DNA of 10,001 nucleotides from Clostridia bacterium (GCA_017517985.1 JAFWWX010000039.1:1-10001), one strand, 5' to 3'; shown: positions 1-6,660, counted from the first letter of the stretch. Numbers and translations: made by a program. Notes: generated from the sequence alone by a model not told the origin.

Positions 1-412
1 CAAGGATACAACAGGTCTTCTTATTCTAACCAATGACGGTGAAACAGCACACAGACTTCTATCTCCCAAGTACAACAAAAAGAAAGTCTATAAGGTAACT
101 GCAGAAAAGCCTTTTTGTAGTTCTGACATTGAAAAGCTGAAAAAAGGCGTTATGCTTGACGACGGAAAGACAAGACCAGCAGAGCTTTAAATAACGAAAA
201 AACCCAATATTGCCTAAAATACACACACATAGGGCAGATATAACGAGGTTAAACGCATTTGTCTTGCGCTTGATAATCTTTGTGTTGAACTTGAAAGAGT
301 AAAATTCGCAGAGCTCACTCTCGACAAAACTCTTGAAAGAGGTCAGTGGAGACTTCTCACACAAGAAGAAATAAGTCTTCTTCTTTCCGTAAAAGCCGAA
401 AAATCAAAATAA
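1..412 (+). pseudogene. RsuA-family pseudouridine synthase, 3' part, frame broken
   Basis: This is the C-terminal part of an RsuA/RluB/RluE/RluF-type enzyme, a family that isomerises uridine to pseudouridine in rRNA. Reading from base 2 gives KDTTGLLILTNDG...HRLLSPKYNKKKVYKV and then KTRPAEL, matching the family core (R-L-D-K-D-T-T-G-L-L-x-L-T-N-D-G). The catalytic Asp codon would end at base 1, so it lies just outside the window. That frame stops at 188 (TAA), 215 (TAA) and 230 (TAG). The family's C-terminal signature then resumes in the same frame: GRYNEVKRICLALDNL, then GQWRLLTQEE, ending at TAA 410-412. Between the stops, the frame starting at 190 reads NNEKTQYCL, and a third frame gives CAT just before AGGGC, as if HEGRY had lost one G. 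The simplest reading is about three single-base losses that together restore frame. A set of substitutions or a sequencing/assembly error would look similar. The SDR gene starts 28 bases after the final stop, so the two were probably co-transcribed. The family is sure; the exact lesions are inferred. Confidence 0.78.
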
Positions 413-440
413 CCAGATATTCAAAGAAAGGATAAGATGA

Positions 441-1193
441 ATGATTGCATTGATAACCGGCGCAAGCTCCGGTCTTGGATACGAATTTGCAAAACTTCTG
501 TCAGAAAAGGGGTATGACATAATCGCTGTTGCAAGAAGAACAGACAGACTTATTTCTCTTGCAAATGAACTTTCAACAAAGGTTACCCCCATTACAGCAG
601 ATCTTTCAGATCTCAATGAGTGTATCCGGATTTTTGAAGAAACAAAAGATAAAGATATAGATATAGTAATCAACAATGCGGGCTTCGGACTTCTTGGCGA
701 ATTTTCAAAAACCGACCTTTCACGCGAACTTAAAATGCTTGATGTCAATTGTCGTGCATCACACATACTTACAAAACTTTTTCTATCAAAGTTTCTTGCT
801 GAAAATAAGGGCTATATACTAAACATATGCTCTGTAGGCGGATTTATGCCGGGCCCACTTCTTGCAGGATATTATGCAACAAAGGCTTATCTTGTAAGTC
901 TTACAAGGGCTATTCAGGAGGAAATCGGACGAAGTGGAAAAAATGTTTATATCGGCTGTGTTTGTCCGGGTCCTATTGATACCGAATTTAACAGTGTCGC
1001 TATGGGAAGCACAAAAATCAAGTCAAGAAGCGCCTGTGAAATCGCAGAATTTTCCATAAACAAAATGTTTAAAAGAAAAACGACCATTATTCCGGGTATA
1101 GAAGTTAAGTTTTCTGCACTTGCAGCAAGACTTCTTCCAACATCACTTATGACAAAAATTACCTATAACATTCAGAAAAAGAAGCTTAAATAA
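441..1193 (+). CDS. Short-chain dehydrogenase/reductase (classical SDR)
   Basis: This is a 250-residue NAD(P)-dependent oxidoreductase of the classical SDR superfamily. The Rossmann dinucleotide motif TGASSGLG is at residues 6-13, an acidic residue before the adenine pocket is at D54, and NNAG is at 78-81. The catalytic set is S131 with Y144-x-x-x-K148 (YYATK), followed by the PG motif in CPGPIDTEF at 175-183. Length is typical of the family, and no signal peptide is visible, so it should be cytosolic. The substrate cannot be deduced; the general look is that of the DltE/YqjQ-like short-chain reductases. Start choice: ATG 441 follows AAAGGA (427-432) by 8 bases, and the protein begins directly at the first beta strand (MIALITGASSG). 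The overlapping ATG at 437 is in another frame. It follows the damaged pseudouridine synthase gene by 28 bases and ends 7 bases before a strong terminator, so it is probably the last gene of that transcript. Confidence 0.93.
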   Translation: MIALITGASSGLGYEFAKLLSEKGYDIIAVARRTDRLISLANELSTKVTPITADLSDLNECIRIFEETKDKDIDIVINNAGFGLLGEFSKTDLSRELKMLDVNCRASHILTKLFLSKFLAENKGYILNICSVGGFMPGPLLAGYYATKAYLVSLTRAIQEEIGRSGKNVYIGCVCPGPIDTEFNSVAMGSTKIKSRSACEIAEFSINKMFKRKTTIIPGIEVKFSALAARLLPTSLMTKITYNIQKKKLK

Positions 1194-1200
1194 TCTTAAA

Positions 1201-1233
1201 GCAGGAGAGCACACCTCTCCTGCACTTTTTATT
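1201..1233 (+). terminator. Intrinsic terminator after the SDR gene
   Basis: A perfect 9-bp stem, GCAGGAGAG (1201-1209) with CTCTCCTGC (1215-1223), encloses a 5-base loop and is followed by AC and five T residues (1226-1230). It ends the rightward transcript. The T-tract overlaps the stop codon of the convergent minus-strand gene (1229-1231). The same stem may also help stop that transcript, though its minus-side U-tract is weak (TTTAAGATT). Confidence 0.9.
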
Positions 1234-2506
1234 CAGGCACGTCGTTTAGCAAATTTATCATTAAAAGATTCTGCACATTCCTTCTTGAGAGATTCCAGTA
1301 AAGACATCCCCGAAAGCCATATTCCACGCAAAGAGTAAGTCTTGTACCTATACTTCTTGCGTCCTCAAACCATACCTCATGAACAGCATTATCTCTTATA
1401 TAATTAAAGTACGGTGCCGCAGAATACAAATCGTACTTGATTTCTGCTCTGTTTTCAGCTGCAAGTATAACAGCCTCGTCCGTTGAAAGTGACCTTGCAA
1501 CAGACTCTCCTCTGACATAGGGAAGTGTCCAGTCATATCCGTAGTTAGACATTCCCATAAATATCTTTTCCGGCGGAATCCTTGTTACTGCATAATCAAG
1601 TACACGTCTTACAGATTGGATTGGTGATACCGGCATCGCAGGTCCCATGGTGTACCCCCATTCGTAGGTCATAAGCAAAACTGCGTCTGCCGCCTCTCCG
1701 ATTTCACGGTACAGATGCCCCTCATAAAGTATTCCCTTCTGGTCGTCACTTGTTTTAGGTGCGAGGGCGGCAAATACCTCATATCCGTAGTTATTCAGCT
1801 TCTGCCTTGCCTCTCCGATAAAAGTCGCATAGTTTTCTGCGTTGCCGCCTCCGATAAATTCAAAATCTATATCGAGTCCGTCATAACCCTTTTCAAGAAT
1901 TACAGCAAGTGTATTATCTATCAGGCTTTCACGAAGTACTCTATCAGGAAGAACAATATTCGCCGCCTCATCCGAAAAATATCCCTCCGGCATAAGAGTT
2001 GACAGATGAAGAAAACATTTTCTGCCGTATCTGTGGGCAGAATTTATATATTGCTCATCGGAAAGACCTGTAAGATTCCCCTCTGTATCAAAACCATATG
2101 TAAAAGGCATAAGATAGTTCATAAAGGGCATTGAGCTATCAATAAGCTGAATTGGCGTATCGGTATATGTGTAACCTCCGGTCTGAAAACTTCCGATTGT
2201 ATCGTCTTCAAGCTCAATAACAATTCTTTCACCGGGATACAGAGCCGGGGATATTGCCGTAAGCTGAGGATTGTTGCGGTAAATCTTATTAAGACTTACT
2301 CCGTATTCCGCCGCAATTGAGTATAGTGTGTCCCCTGCCCTTACTGTGTGTACAATCCTTGGATACACGATAACTATACATTGTCCGACAGCAAGATTAT
2401 CGGGGTTCGGAATACCGTTATAAAGTATGAGTGAGGCTACGGTTGTATTATAATTTCTTGCAATTGATGTGAGCGTTTCGCCACTTTGTACCTCGTGAAA
2501 AATCAT
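1229..2506 (-). CDS. yaaH: LysM-LysM-GH18 protein, YaaH/SleL-like spore peptidoglycan hydrolase
   Basis: This 425-residue protein has two N-terminal LysM repeats (about 1-49, HEVQSGETLTSIARNYN; about 50-99, HTVRAGDTLYSIAAEYG) that bind N-acetylglucosamine polymers. A GH18 TIM-barrel follows (about 115-425). The GH18 catalytic signature D-x-x-D-x-D-x-E is intact at D209, D212, D214 and E216 (YDGLDIDFE), and a late barrel Trp is present in YWNLS (403-407). Domain order and length closely match B. subtilis YaaH and Bacillus SleL (both near 430 residues), N-acetylglucosaminidases acting on cortex peptidoglycan in spores. As in those proteins there is no signal peptide, consistent with loading onto the forespore from the mother cell. 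The ribosome site AAAGGAG sits 6 bases before ATG 2506. It is a single gene: an intrinsic terminator and promoter-like sequence separate it from the lipoprotein gene upstream. Fold and catalytic site are certain; a germination or spore role is inferred from the architecture. Confidence 0.9.
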   Translation of the reverse strand: MIFHEVQSGETLTSIARNYNTTVASLILYNGIPNPDNLAVGQCIVIVYPRIVHTVRAGDTLYSIAAEYGVSLNKIYRNNPQLTAISPALYPGERIVIELEDDTIGSFQTGGYTYTDTPIQLIDSSMPFMNYLMPFTYGFDTEGNLTGLSDEQYINSAHRYGRKCFLHLSTLMPEGYFSDEAANIVLPDRVLRESLIDNTLAVILEKGYDGLDIDFEFIGGGNAENYATFIGEARQKLNNYGYEVFAALAPKTSDDQKGILYEGHLYREIGEAADAVLLMTYEWGYTMGPAMPVSPIQSVRRVLDYAVTRIPPEKIFMGMSNYGYDWTLPYVRGESVARSLSTDEAVILAAENRAEIKYDLYSAAPYFNYIRDNAVHEVWFEDARSIGTRLTLCVEYGFRGCLYWNLSRRNVQNLLMINLLNDVPE

Positions 2507-2527
2507 ATTTTTCTCCTTTTGGGGATT

Positions 2528-2556
2528 ATTATAATATATTTTATGCCATATTAAAA
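2528..2556 (-). promoter_or_regulatory. Possible promoter for the YaaH-like gene
   Basis: On the minus strand a perfect TATAAT (2533-2528) lies 22 bases before the start codon, with a poor -35 (TTTTAA, 2556-2551) 17 bases further up. CATAAAAT just upstream resembles the -10 of sporulation sigma-E promoters (CATACAAT-like), but no sigma-E -35 at proper spacing was found. The sigma class is therefore open. Confidence 0.35.
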
Positions 2557-2565
2557 CTATATGTT

Positions 2566-2603
2566 AAAAAACAAGCATATCGATATTAAAGTCGATATGC
2601 TTG
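2566..2603 (-). terminator. Intrinsic terminator, minus strand (after lipoprotein gene)
   Basis: A perfect 12-bp stem, CAAGCATATCGA (2572-2583) with TCGATATGCTTG (2592-2603), has an 8-base loop. On the minus strand it is followed at once by six U residues (2571-2566). On the plus strand there is no T-tract, so it acts leftward. It lies 143 bases past the lipoprotein stop codon. The intervening 2604-2745 stretch is AT-rich and I see no gene in it. Confidence 0.85.
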
Positions 2604-2745
2604 CATATGGTTGGCAAAATTTGCATTTACAATTATTCAAAGCACAAATGTATGTACTTATATTTGGGGGATAATTTTTGCGTTTATTCTACTTTTTAGA
2701 GTTAGCTTCTTTTTATACTAATTCTACAAAGAAATTTATTTCAAA

Positions 2746-3261
2746 TTACTTTACAAAAATAAATTTTGCTTTTTTATCGGAAAGCAAATCTGCCTTAAAT
2801 TCAAGTTCAAGCTGTTTCCAATCTTGAGATACCTCTACAGCATACCAACCAACAAGTTTCTTTCCGGGAGCAATTTCGCCATCAAGCGTACCATCGCCAA
2901 AAGCAACATTTGCGGTGGAAGAGTACTCACATTTTGTATCATCAGCATATGCATCAAACTGCAAAAGACTACTTACACTTTGTGTCTCCTCTGACATATT
3001 TTCCACTTCAAAATTCACACCAACAAAAATCTTTCCGTCCTCTGCTTCCAAAAATTCTATTCCATTGGATTCCTCTATCTTTAACGCAGTAATCTTCAAA
3101 TCTTTTAATGTTACAGCTTCATTAAGGCCAAATGATTGCTTTTCGACCTTTTGTGATGTAGAAGCAGATTTGCCTTCAACAGCACTTCCCTCGTTTGATG
3201 TACACGCTGTAATGGATGCGGTAAGAAATATCACCAATAAAACAGATAACAGTTTTTTCAT
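2746..3261 (-). CDS. DUF4352-like lipoprotein
   Basis: This is a 171-residue exported lipoprotein. Residues 1-19 form a short lipoprotein signal peptide (MKKLLSVLLVIFLTASITA), and the lipobox I-T-A-C puts the acylated cysteine at C20. A low-complexity Ser/Thr/Glu/Lys linker follows to about residue 43. The rest reads as one beta-sandwich domain of DUF4352 type. Typical features are a 'V-x-L-K-D-L-x-I' first strand, 'V-G-V-N-F-E-V-E-N' in the middle, and 'E-I-A-P-G-K-K-L-V-G-W-Y-A-V-E-V' near residues 130-146. The family is common among Gram-positive surface lipoproteins, with no established biochemical role. The ribosome site AAAGGAGA is about 7 bases before ATG 3261. The gene stands alone: upstream lie a U-rich terminator (3341-3373) and a structured RNA with its own promoter, downstream a terminator at 2566-2603. 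Expression may therefore come by read-through of that upstream transcript. Confidence 0.82.
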   Translation of the reverse strand: MKKLLSVLLVIFLTASITACTSNEGSAVEGKSASTSQKVEKQSFGLNEAVTLKDLKITALKIEESNGIEFLEAEDGKIFVGVNFEVENMSEETQSVSSLLQFDAYADDTKCEYSSTANVAFGDGTLDGEIAPGKKLVGWYAVEVSQDWKQLELEFKADLLSDKKAKFIFVK

Positions 3262-3340
3262 TTTTATTCTCCTTTTATAAATATTTTATCGCATTTTTAA
3301 TATATAGAAGTAGAAAATCCCCCATTCCTTTCCCCTCTTT

Positions 3341-3373
3341 AAAACAAAAAATGCGCCCACCGAAGCAGACGCA
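3341..3373 (-). terminator. Intrinsic terminator with UUCG loop, minus strand
   Basis: On the minus strand TGCGTCTGC (3373-3365) pairs with GTGGGCGCA (3360-3352), nine pairs including three G-U. They close a TTCG tetraloop flanked by C-G, a very stable loop type. It is followed by TTTTTTGTTTT (3351-3341). It ends transcripts from the minus-strand promoter at 3554-3582, 80 bases before the lipoprotein start codon. Confidence 0.8.
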
Positions 3374-3547
3374 TAAAAACGCAAGCTCCGATAGTCGCCA
3401 AACTAATTTTATGTGAAATGGATATAACCACAATAGCATAAATGGAACTTGCATTTTATCAAATTCATCAATACTATTGTGGACAAAAAAGGGCATAAAT
3501 ATCCTATGCTAATACACCCATTTTCACATATATTAAATTAGTTTGGC
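3341..3547 (-). ncRNA. Candidate structured RNA (small RNA or 5' leader)
   Basis: The minus-strand transcript from about 3547 folds into a long rod. The terminal stem pairs GCCAAACTAATTT (3547-3535) perfectly with AAATTAGTTTGGC (3409-3397). A second stem pairs ATGTGAAAATGG (3529-3518) with CCATTTCACAT (3421-3411), with one bulge. A large asymmetric central bubble follows; its 5' side holds a small hairpin (AGCATA/TATGCC, near 3510-3492). An apical stem pairs CCACAATAG (3482-3474) with CTATTGTGG (3436-3428), with a further AT-rich hairpin inside it. A strong promoter places its start at the first base of the terminal stem, and a terminator ends the RNA at about 3341, giving roughly 207 nt. No credible protein is encoded. 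The closing stem, central bubble and apical stem resemble 6S RNA topology, but I could not confirm any RNA family. Alternatives are a regulatory leader of the lipoprotein gene or a miniature inverted-repeat element; no target-site duplication is evident. Confidence 0.55.
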
Positions 3548-3553
3548 ATACTT

Positions 3554-3582
3554 ATTATACCACTGTTTTACAAAAAAATCAA
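3554..3582 (-). promoter_or_regulatory. Strong housekeeping-type promoter of the structured RNA
   Basis: On the minus strand TTGATT (3582-3577), a 17-base spacer, and a perfect TATAAT (3559-3554) form the promoter, with the extended -10 dinucleotide TG one base upstream. The expected start, 7 bases beyond the -10, falls on G3547, the first base of the 13-bp terminal stem of the structured RNA. The promoter points away from hom and towards the lipoprotein gene. Confidence 0.8.
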
Positions 3583-3609
3583 TACCCTTTAAAAAATTAC
3601 AAACGAAGC

Positions 3610-3636
3610 AAAAAACGCAGGCTTTTTGCCTGCGTT
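3610..3636 (-). terminator. Intrinsic terminator after hom
   Basis: A perfect 9-bp stem, AACGCAGGC (3614-3622) with GCCTGCGTT (3628-3636), has a 5-base loop. On the minus strand it is followed by six T residues (3615-3610, part of which also pair). It starts 20 bases after the hom stop codon and ends that transcript before the promoter at 3554-3582. Confidence 0.9.
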
Positions 3637-3655
3637 CAAAACTTTATATTCAGTT

Positions 3656-4843
3656 TCAGTCCATAACTCTTATGAACTTTGCACCTGCAACTTTTGCAAC
3701 CTTTTCCTTGAGAAGCCTTTCTGTTGATGCCTCGGTTATAACAAAGTACTTACCTTTAACCTCGTCTGCCTTAACACCAAAGGTATTTTCAAGTTCTTCC
3801 TTTGAATCGGCACTTACAAGAAGTCTCAAAACAGCGCTTTCATAATCGCAGTATATATCCGGATTTTCTGCCTCCCAGCCGATTGTCTTGCGACAGTCAC
3901 GGATAACATCAAGTACATCCGCCATAACAGCGCTTGCTGTCGGAAGTGCTCCTGCACCTCTACCGTAGAACATTACATCGCCAACGGCATTTCCCATTAC
4001 GGATATTCCGTTATATACATCATCTATATTTGCAATGGAAGCCTGTGCCGGCACAAGGAAAGGAGCTGTGATACAGTAAATCTTTCCGTCCACATCTGCA
4101 CATCTTCCAAGGAGCTTTATTCTGTAGCCGTACATTTCTGCCGCTGCAACATCCTGTGCAGTAATCGCTGTAATTCCCTCGCAGTGTACCTTTGATGGGT
4201 CAATGGCACTGCCGTATGCAAGGGATGCAAGAATGGAAATCTTTCTGCAAGTGTCAACACCTTCAACATCTGCCGCAGGATTCTTTTCGGCATAACCCAG
4301 TTCCTGTGCTTTTTTCAGTGCATCCTCAAAGGACCAGCCCTCTGCGAACATCTTTGTCAGTATGTAGTTTGTAGTACCGTTGAGAATACCGTCAACAGAG
4401 AGAATTCTGTTTGCGGATAGGCACTGCCACATAGGACGGATAATCGGAATACCGCCACCGACACTTGCCTCAAAGAGATAGCTTACGCCGTTTTCGCGTG
4501 CGATAGAGAGAAGCTCTGCACCGAAGTTTGCCACAACCTCTTTGTTTGAGGTTACAACACTCTTACCTGCCATAAGTGCTTTCTTTGAGAAGTCATACGC
4601 AGGGTGAGACCCACCCATTGTTTCTACTACGATAAGAACTTCCTCGTCATTAAGTATTTTTTCAAAGTCATCTGTGACTCTGTCTCCGAGAGGATGCTCC
4701 GGAAATTTACGAAGGTCAAGAATGTGTTTTACGTTGAGTTTTTCGCCGAAAAGTCGGTCAGACAAAGCCTGTGCGTTTTCCGAGATAACCTGTGCAACGC
4801 CACTCCCTACAACGCCAAAACCGAGAATTGCTATATTTATCAT
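3656..4843 (-). CDS. hom: Homoserine dehydrogenase
   Basis: Hom reduces aspartate semialdehyde to homoserine with NAD(P)H, the branch point to threonine, methionine and isoleucine. In the 395-residue product the Rossmann motif G-F-G-V-V-G is at 8-13. GKSVVTSNKEVVA (93-105) carries the conserved Lys K101, VGGGIPII is at 128-135 and GILNGTTNYIL at 152-162. The signature around the active site, GYAEKNPAADVEGVDTCRK, runs from 183 to 201 with E186, D192 and K201. The C-terminal part (about 332-395) looks like a short ACT-type regulatory tail, so the protein is slightly shorter than the common 420-440 residue form. Start choice: ATG 4843 begins exactly at the first beta strand and has GAAAGGA 9-10 bases upstream. 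The frame is open to a GTG at 4894, but that would add 17 unconserved residues. No thrB, thrC or lysC lies beside it. It has its own promoter (4938-4966) and terminator. Confidence 0.95.
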   Translation of the reverse strand: MINIAILGFGVVGSGVAQVISENAQALSDRLFGEKLNVKHILDLRKFPEHPLGDRVTDDFEKILNDEEVLIVVETMGGSHPAYDFSKKALMAGKSVVTSNKEVVANFGAELLSIARENGVSYLFEASVGGGIPIIRPMWQCLSANRILSVDGILNGTTNYILTKMFAEGWSFEDALKKAQELGYAEKNPAADVEGVDTCRKISILASLAYGSAIDPSKVHCEGITAITAQDVAAAEMYGYRIKLLGRCADVDGKIYCITAPFLVPAQASIANIDDVYNGISVMGNAVGDVMFYGRGAGALPTASAVMADVLDVIRDCRKTIGWEAENPDIYCDYESAVLRLLVSADSKEELENTFGVKADEVKGKYFVITEASTERLLKEKVAKVAGAKFIRVMD

Positions 4844-4895
4844 AGTATACAGTCCTTTCAAAGATGTTTTTGCTTCCCGAATCATTATATTCACA

Positions 4896-4923
4896 AAAAG
4901 CTGTGACCGTTCGGTGTGCTTTT
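4896..4923 (-). promoter_or_regulatory. Hairpin in the hom 5' leader
   Basis: On the minus strand AAAAGC (4923-4918) pairs with GCTTTT (4901-4896), and inside it ACCG (4915-4912) pairs with CGGT (4909-4906) around an AA loop, with an asymmetric internal loop between the two stems. The 3' side runs into U residues, so it could be an attenuator-like pause or terminator. It lies about 10 bases past the expected start site. I see no leader peptide rich in Thr, Met or Ile codons and no T-box or SAM-riboswitch motif, so any regulatory role is a guess. Confidence 0.4.
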
Positions 4924-4937
4924 AACAGTTACTGTGT

Positions 4938-4966
4938 ATTATATCACAAAAATTTGTATATTTCAA
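4938..4966 (-). promoter_or_regulatory. hom: Promoter of hom (sigma-A type, extended -10)
   Basis: On the minus strand TTGAAA (4966-4961, five of six consensus), a 17-base spacer and a perfect TATAAT (4943-4938) are present, with TG one base before the -10. The predicted start near 4931 gives a leader of about 88 bases. It abuts the 3' hairpin of the symporter gene without a gap. Confidence 0.82.
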
Positions 4967-4995
4967 GCGGTTCTGATAAAAAACATCAAAACCGC
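4967..4995 (-). terminator. Hairpin after the symporter gene, probable weak terminator
   Basis: GCGGTT (4967-4972) pairs with AACCGC (4990-4995), and TGAT (4974-4977) with ATCA (4985-4988), separated by one C-A mismatch, with a 7-base loop. It lies 21 bases past the symporter stop. The minus-strand continuation (TTGAAATATAC) is not a proper U-tract and doubles as the hom -35 region. Termination may be incomplete. Confidence 0.5.
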
Positions 4996-5016
4996 CGGAA
5001 ATTTATCTTGTTTCAA

Positions 5017-6588
5017 TTATTCTTCGTCAAGTGTTGCTACCTGCTCAGCCTGGATTGCTGAATCATATGAAATCATAGGAGCAACGTCCTTATTCTTAAC
5101 CTTACGGTCAACATAGTTCTTTGTAATCTTAACAACAAGCGGAATCATAAATAGAACACCGATAAGGTTGGGTATCATCATAAGTCCGTTGAATGTATCG
5201 GAGATATCCCATGCAAGAGAAGATGTAAGAACCGCACCGAAGATGATTGTGATAACATGAATGATACGGAAGATTACAGTTGTCTTTGCACCAAAGAGAT
5301 ATTCCCAAGCCTTAGAGCCGTAATGTGACCAGCCGAGAACTGTTGTGAACGCAAAGAGGAACATTGCAACAGCAACAAATTTTGAACCTATATTACCCCA
5401 GGAGAATACTTCGTTAAATGCACCGCCTACGAGAGTTGCATCGGTAAAGCCTTTTGCGATTACACCTGTCTTTGCATTGAAAACACCACCGTTAAGTCCG
5501 CCTGATGTAAGTACAACGAGTGCTGTCATTGTACATACTACCATTGTATCTGCAAATACTTCGAAGATACCCCACATACCCTGTGTTACAGGTTCCTTAA
5601 CACTGGAGTTTGAGTGAACCATAACAGAAGAACCAAGACCTGCTTCATTTGAGAACACACCACGCTTGAAGCCGTTTGTCATAGCAATAATAACTGCACC
5701 GATACCACCACCGACAAATGCTTCAGGAGCAAATGCATTTGCAAAGATAGCCTTGAATGCAGGGATAATTGCCTGGTAGTTAACACCAATGATAACAAGG
5801 CTTCCTGCAACGAAAAGAACAACCATGAAAGGAACTATCTTTTCTGCAACATTTGCGATTCTCTTAACACCGCCAAGAGTGATAATAGCTGTGAGAATCA
5901 TGATAAGTACGCCGAGAATAATGTTGTAAAGAGAAATGTCGCCAAATACATTGATGCTTGAAAGTGCACGCACATCAAAAGCTGCAGCAACATTCGCAAC
6001 AATCTTGTTTACCTGACCCATACTTCCAATACCAAAGGAAGCAAGCATTGTAAAGATACAGAAAAGGAACGCAAGAATCTTACCCGGCTTCTTAAGTGTT
6101 GATTCGCCCTGGTAATCCTTGTATGAGTAGCTTCCTAAACCATCCTGAAGGTAGTACATAGCACCACCGGACCATTCTCCGTTGCTGTTCTTACGTCTGA
6201 AATAAATACCGAGAACATTTTCTGCGTAGTTTGTCATCATTCCGAAGAATGCTGCGACCCACATCCAGAAAACAGCACCTGCACCACCAACGCATATAGC
6301 TGCAGCAACACCGGCGATATTACCTGTACCAACAGTTGCGGCGAGAGCTGTACACAATGCCTGGAAGGGAGAAATCTGCTTGTCTTTTCTGTGACTGATT
6401 ACGTTCTTTGAAAACAACCTACCAATTGTTGACTTCCACCAAAGACCGATGTGTGATACCTGGAAAAACTTAGTAGCAAGAGTAACAAGGATACCTGTAC
6501 CTATAAGAAGCACAAGACCAAAAATGCCCCAAACAACACCGTTAACGGAATTGTTAATGTTTTCCACCTGAGTTAAAAAGTTGCTCAT
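5017..6588 (-). CDS. AGCS-family sodium:alanine/glycine symporter
   Basis: This 523-residue integral membrane protein of the alanine/glycine:cation symporter family drives amino-acid uptake with Na+ or H+. The family signature PFQALCTALAATVGTGNIAGVA falls at about 74-95. Other conserved blocks are GGAMYYLQDGLG (141-152) and the NGFKRGVFSNEAGLGSS region in the middle. About ten or more hydrophobic segments span the protein, including 18-40, 93-115, 171-190, several between 205 and 300, and the last near 480-497. The charged C-terminal tail is cytoplasmic-like. Length fits the family (450-540). The start ATG 6588 has a strong AAGGAGG 7 bases upstream. The leader carries a glycine aptamer and terminator, so glycine is probably a physiological substrate rather than only alanine. 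It is transcribed alone from the promoter at 6826-6854, with a weak hairpin behind it before hom. Confidence 0.95.
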   Translation of the reverse strand: MSNFLTQVENINNSVNGVVWGIFGLVLLIGTGILVTLATKFFQVSHIGLWWKSTIGRLFSKNVISHRKDKQISPFQALCTALAATVGTGNIAGVAAAICVGGAGAVFWMWVAAFFGMMTNYAENVLGIYFRRKNSNGEWSGGAMYYLQDGLGSYSYKDYQGESTLKKPGKILAFLFCIFTMLASFGIGSMGQVNKIVANVAAAFDVRALSSINVFGDISLYNIILGVLIMILTAIITLGGVKRIANVAEKIVPFMVVLFVAGSLVIIGVNYQAIIPAFKAIFANAFAPEAFVGGGIGAVIIAMTNGFKRGVFSNEAGLGSSVMVHSNSSVKEPVTQGMWGIFEVFADTMVVCTMTALVVLTSGGLNGGVFNAKTGVIAKGFTDATLVGGAFNEVFSWGNIGSKFVAVAMFLFAFTTVLGWSHYGSKAWEYLFGAKTTVIFRIIHVITIIFGAVLTSSLAWDISDTFNGLMMIPNLIGVLFMIPLVVKITKNYVDRKVKNKDVAPMISYDSAIQAEQVATLDEE

Positions 6589-6603
6589 GTTTTTTCCTCC
6601 TTA

Positions 6604-6641
6604 AAGAAAAAATAAAAAAAGTTACTGAATCATCAGTAACT
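6604..6641 (-). terminator. Riboswitch terminator (expression platform) before the symporter
   Basis: On the minus strand AGTTACTGA (6641-6633) pairs perfectly with TCAGTAACT (6628-6620) around a TGAT loop. It is followed by seven U residues and then A plus six more (6619-6606). It stands a few bases before the symporter RBS, so when formed it ends transcription before the gene. Its first three bases are shared with the antiterminator helix described with the aptamer. Confidence 0.9.
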
Positions 6642-6660
6642 CTGAAAAATAAACACATTA

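Noticed and set aside
59..364. A 101-codon minus-strand open frame
   Set aside because: It is antisense to the damaged pseudouridine synthase gene, whose family motifs are clear on the plus strand.
3275..3496. A 73-codon minus-strand open frame in the hom-lipoprotein gap
   Set aside because: It overlaps the terminator and the inverted repeats of the structured RNA, has no ribosome site, and its sequence is Phe/Leu/Cys-rich without a recognisable domain.
4884..4889. A second TATAAT on the minus strand in the hom leader
   Set aside because: No -35 at suitable distance; the TTGAAA/TATAAT pair at 4938-4966 is much better.
4844..4894. Upstream GTG start for hom adding 17 residues
   Set aside because: ATG 4843 has the good ribosome site and begins at the conserved first strand of the Rossmann fold; the extra part is leader RNA containing no conserved sequence.
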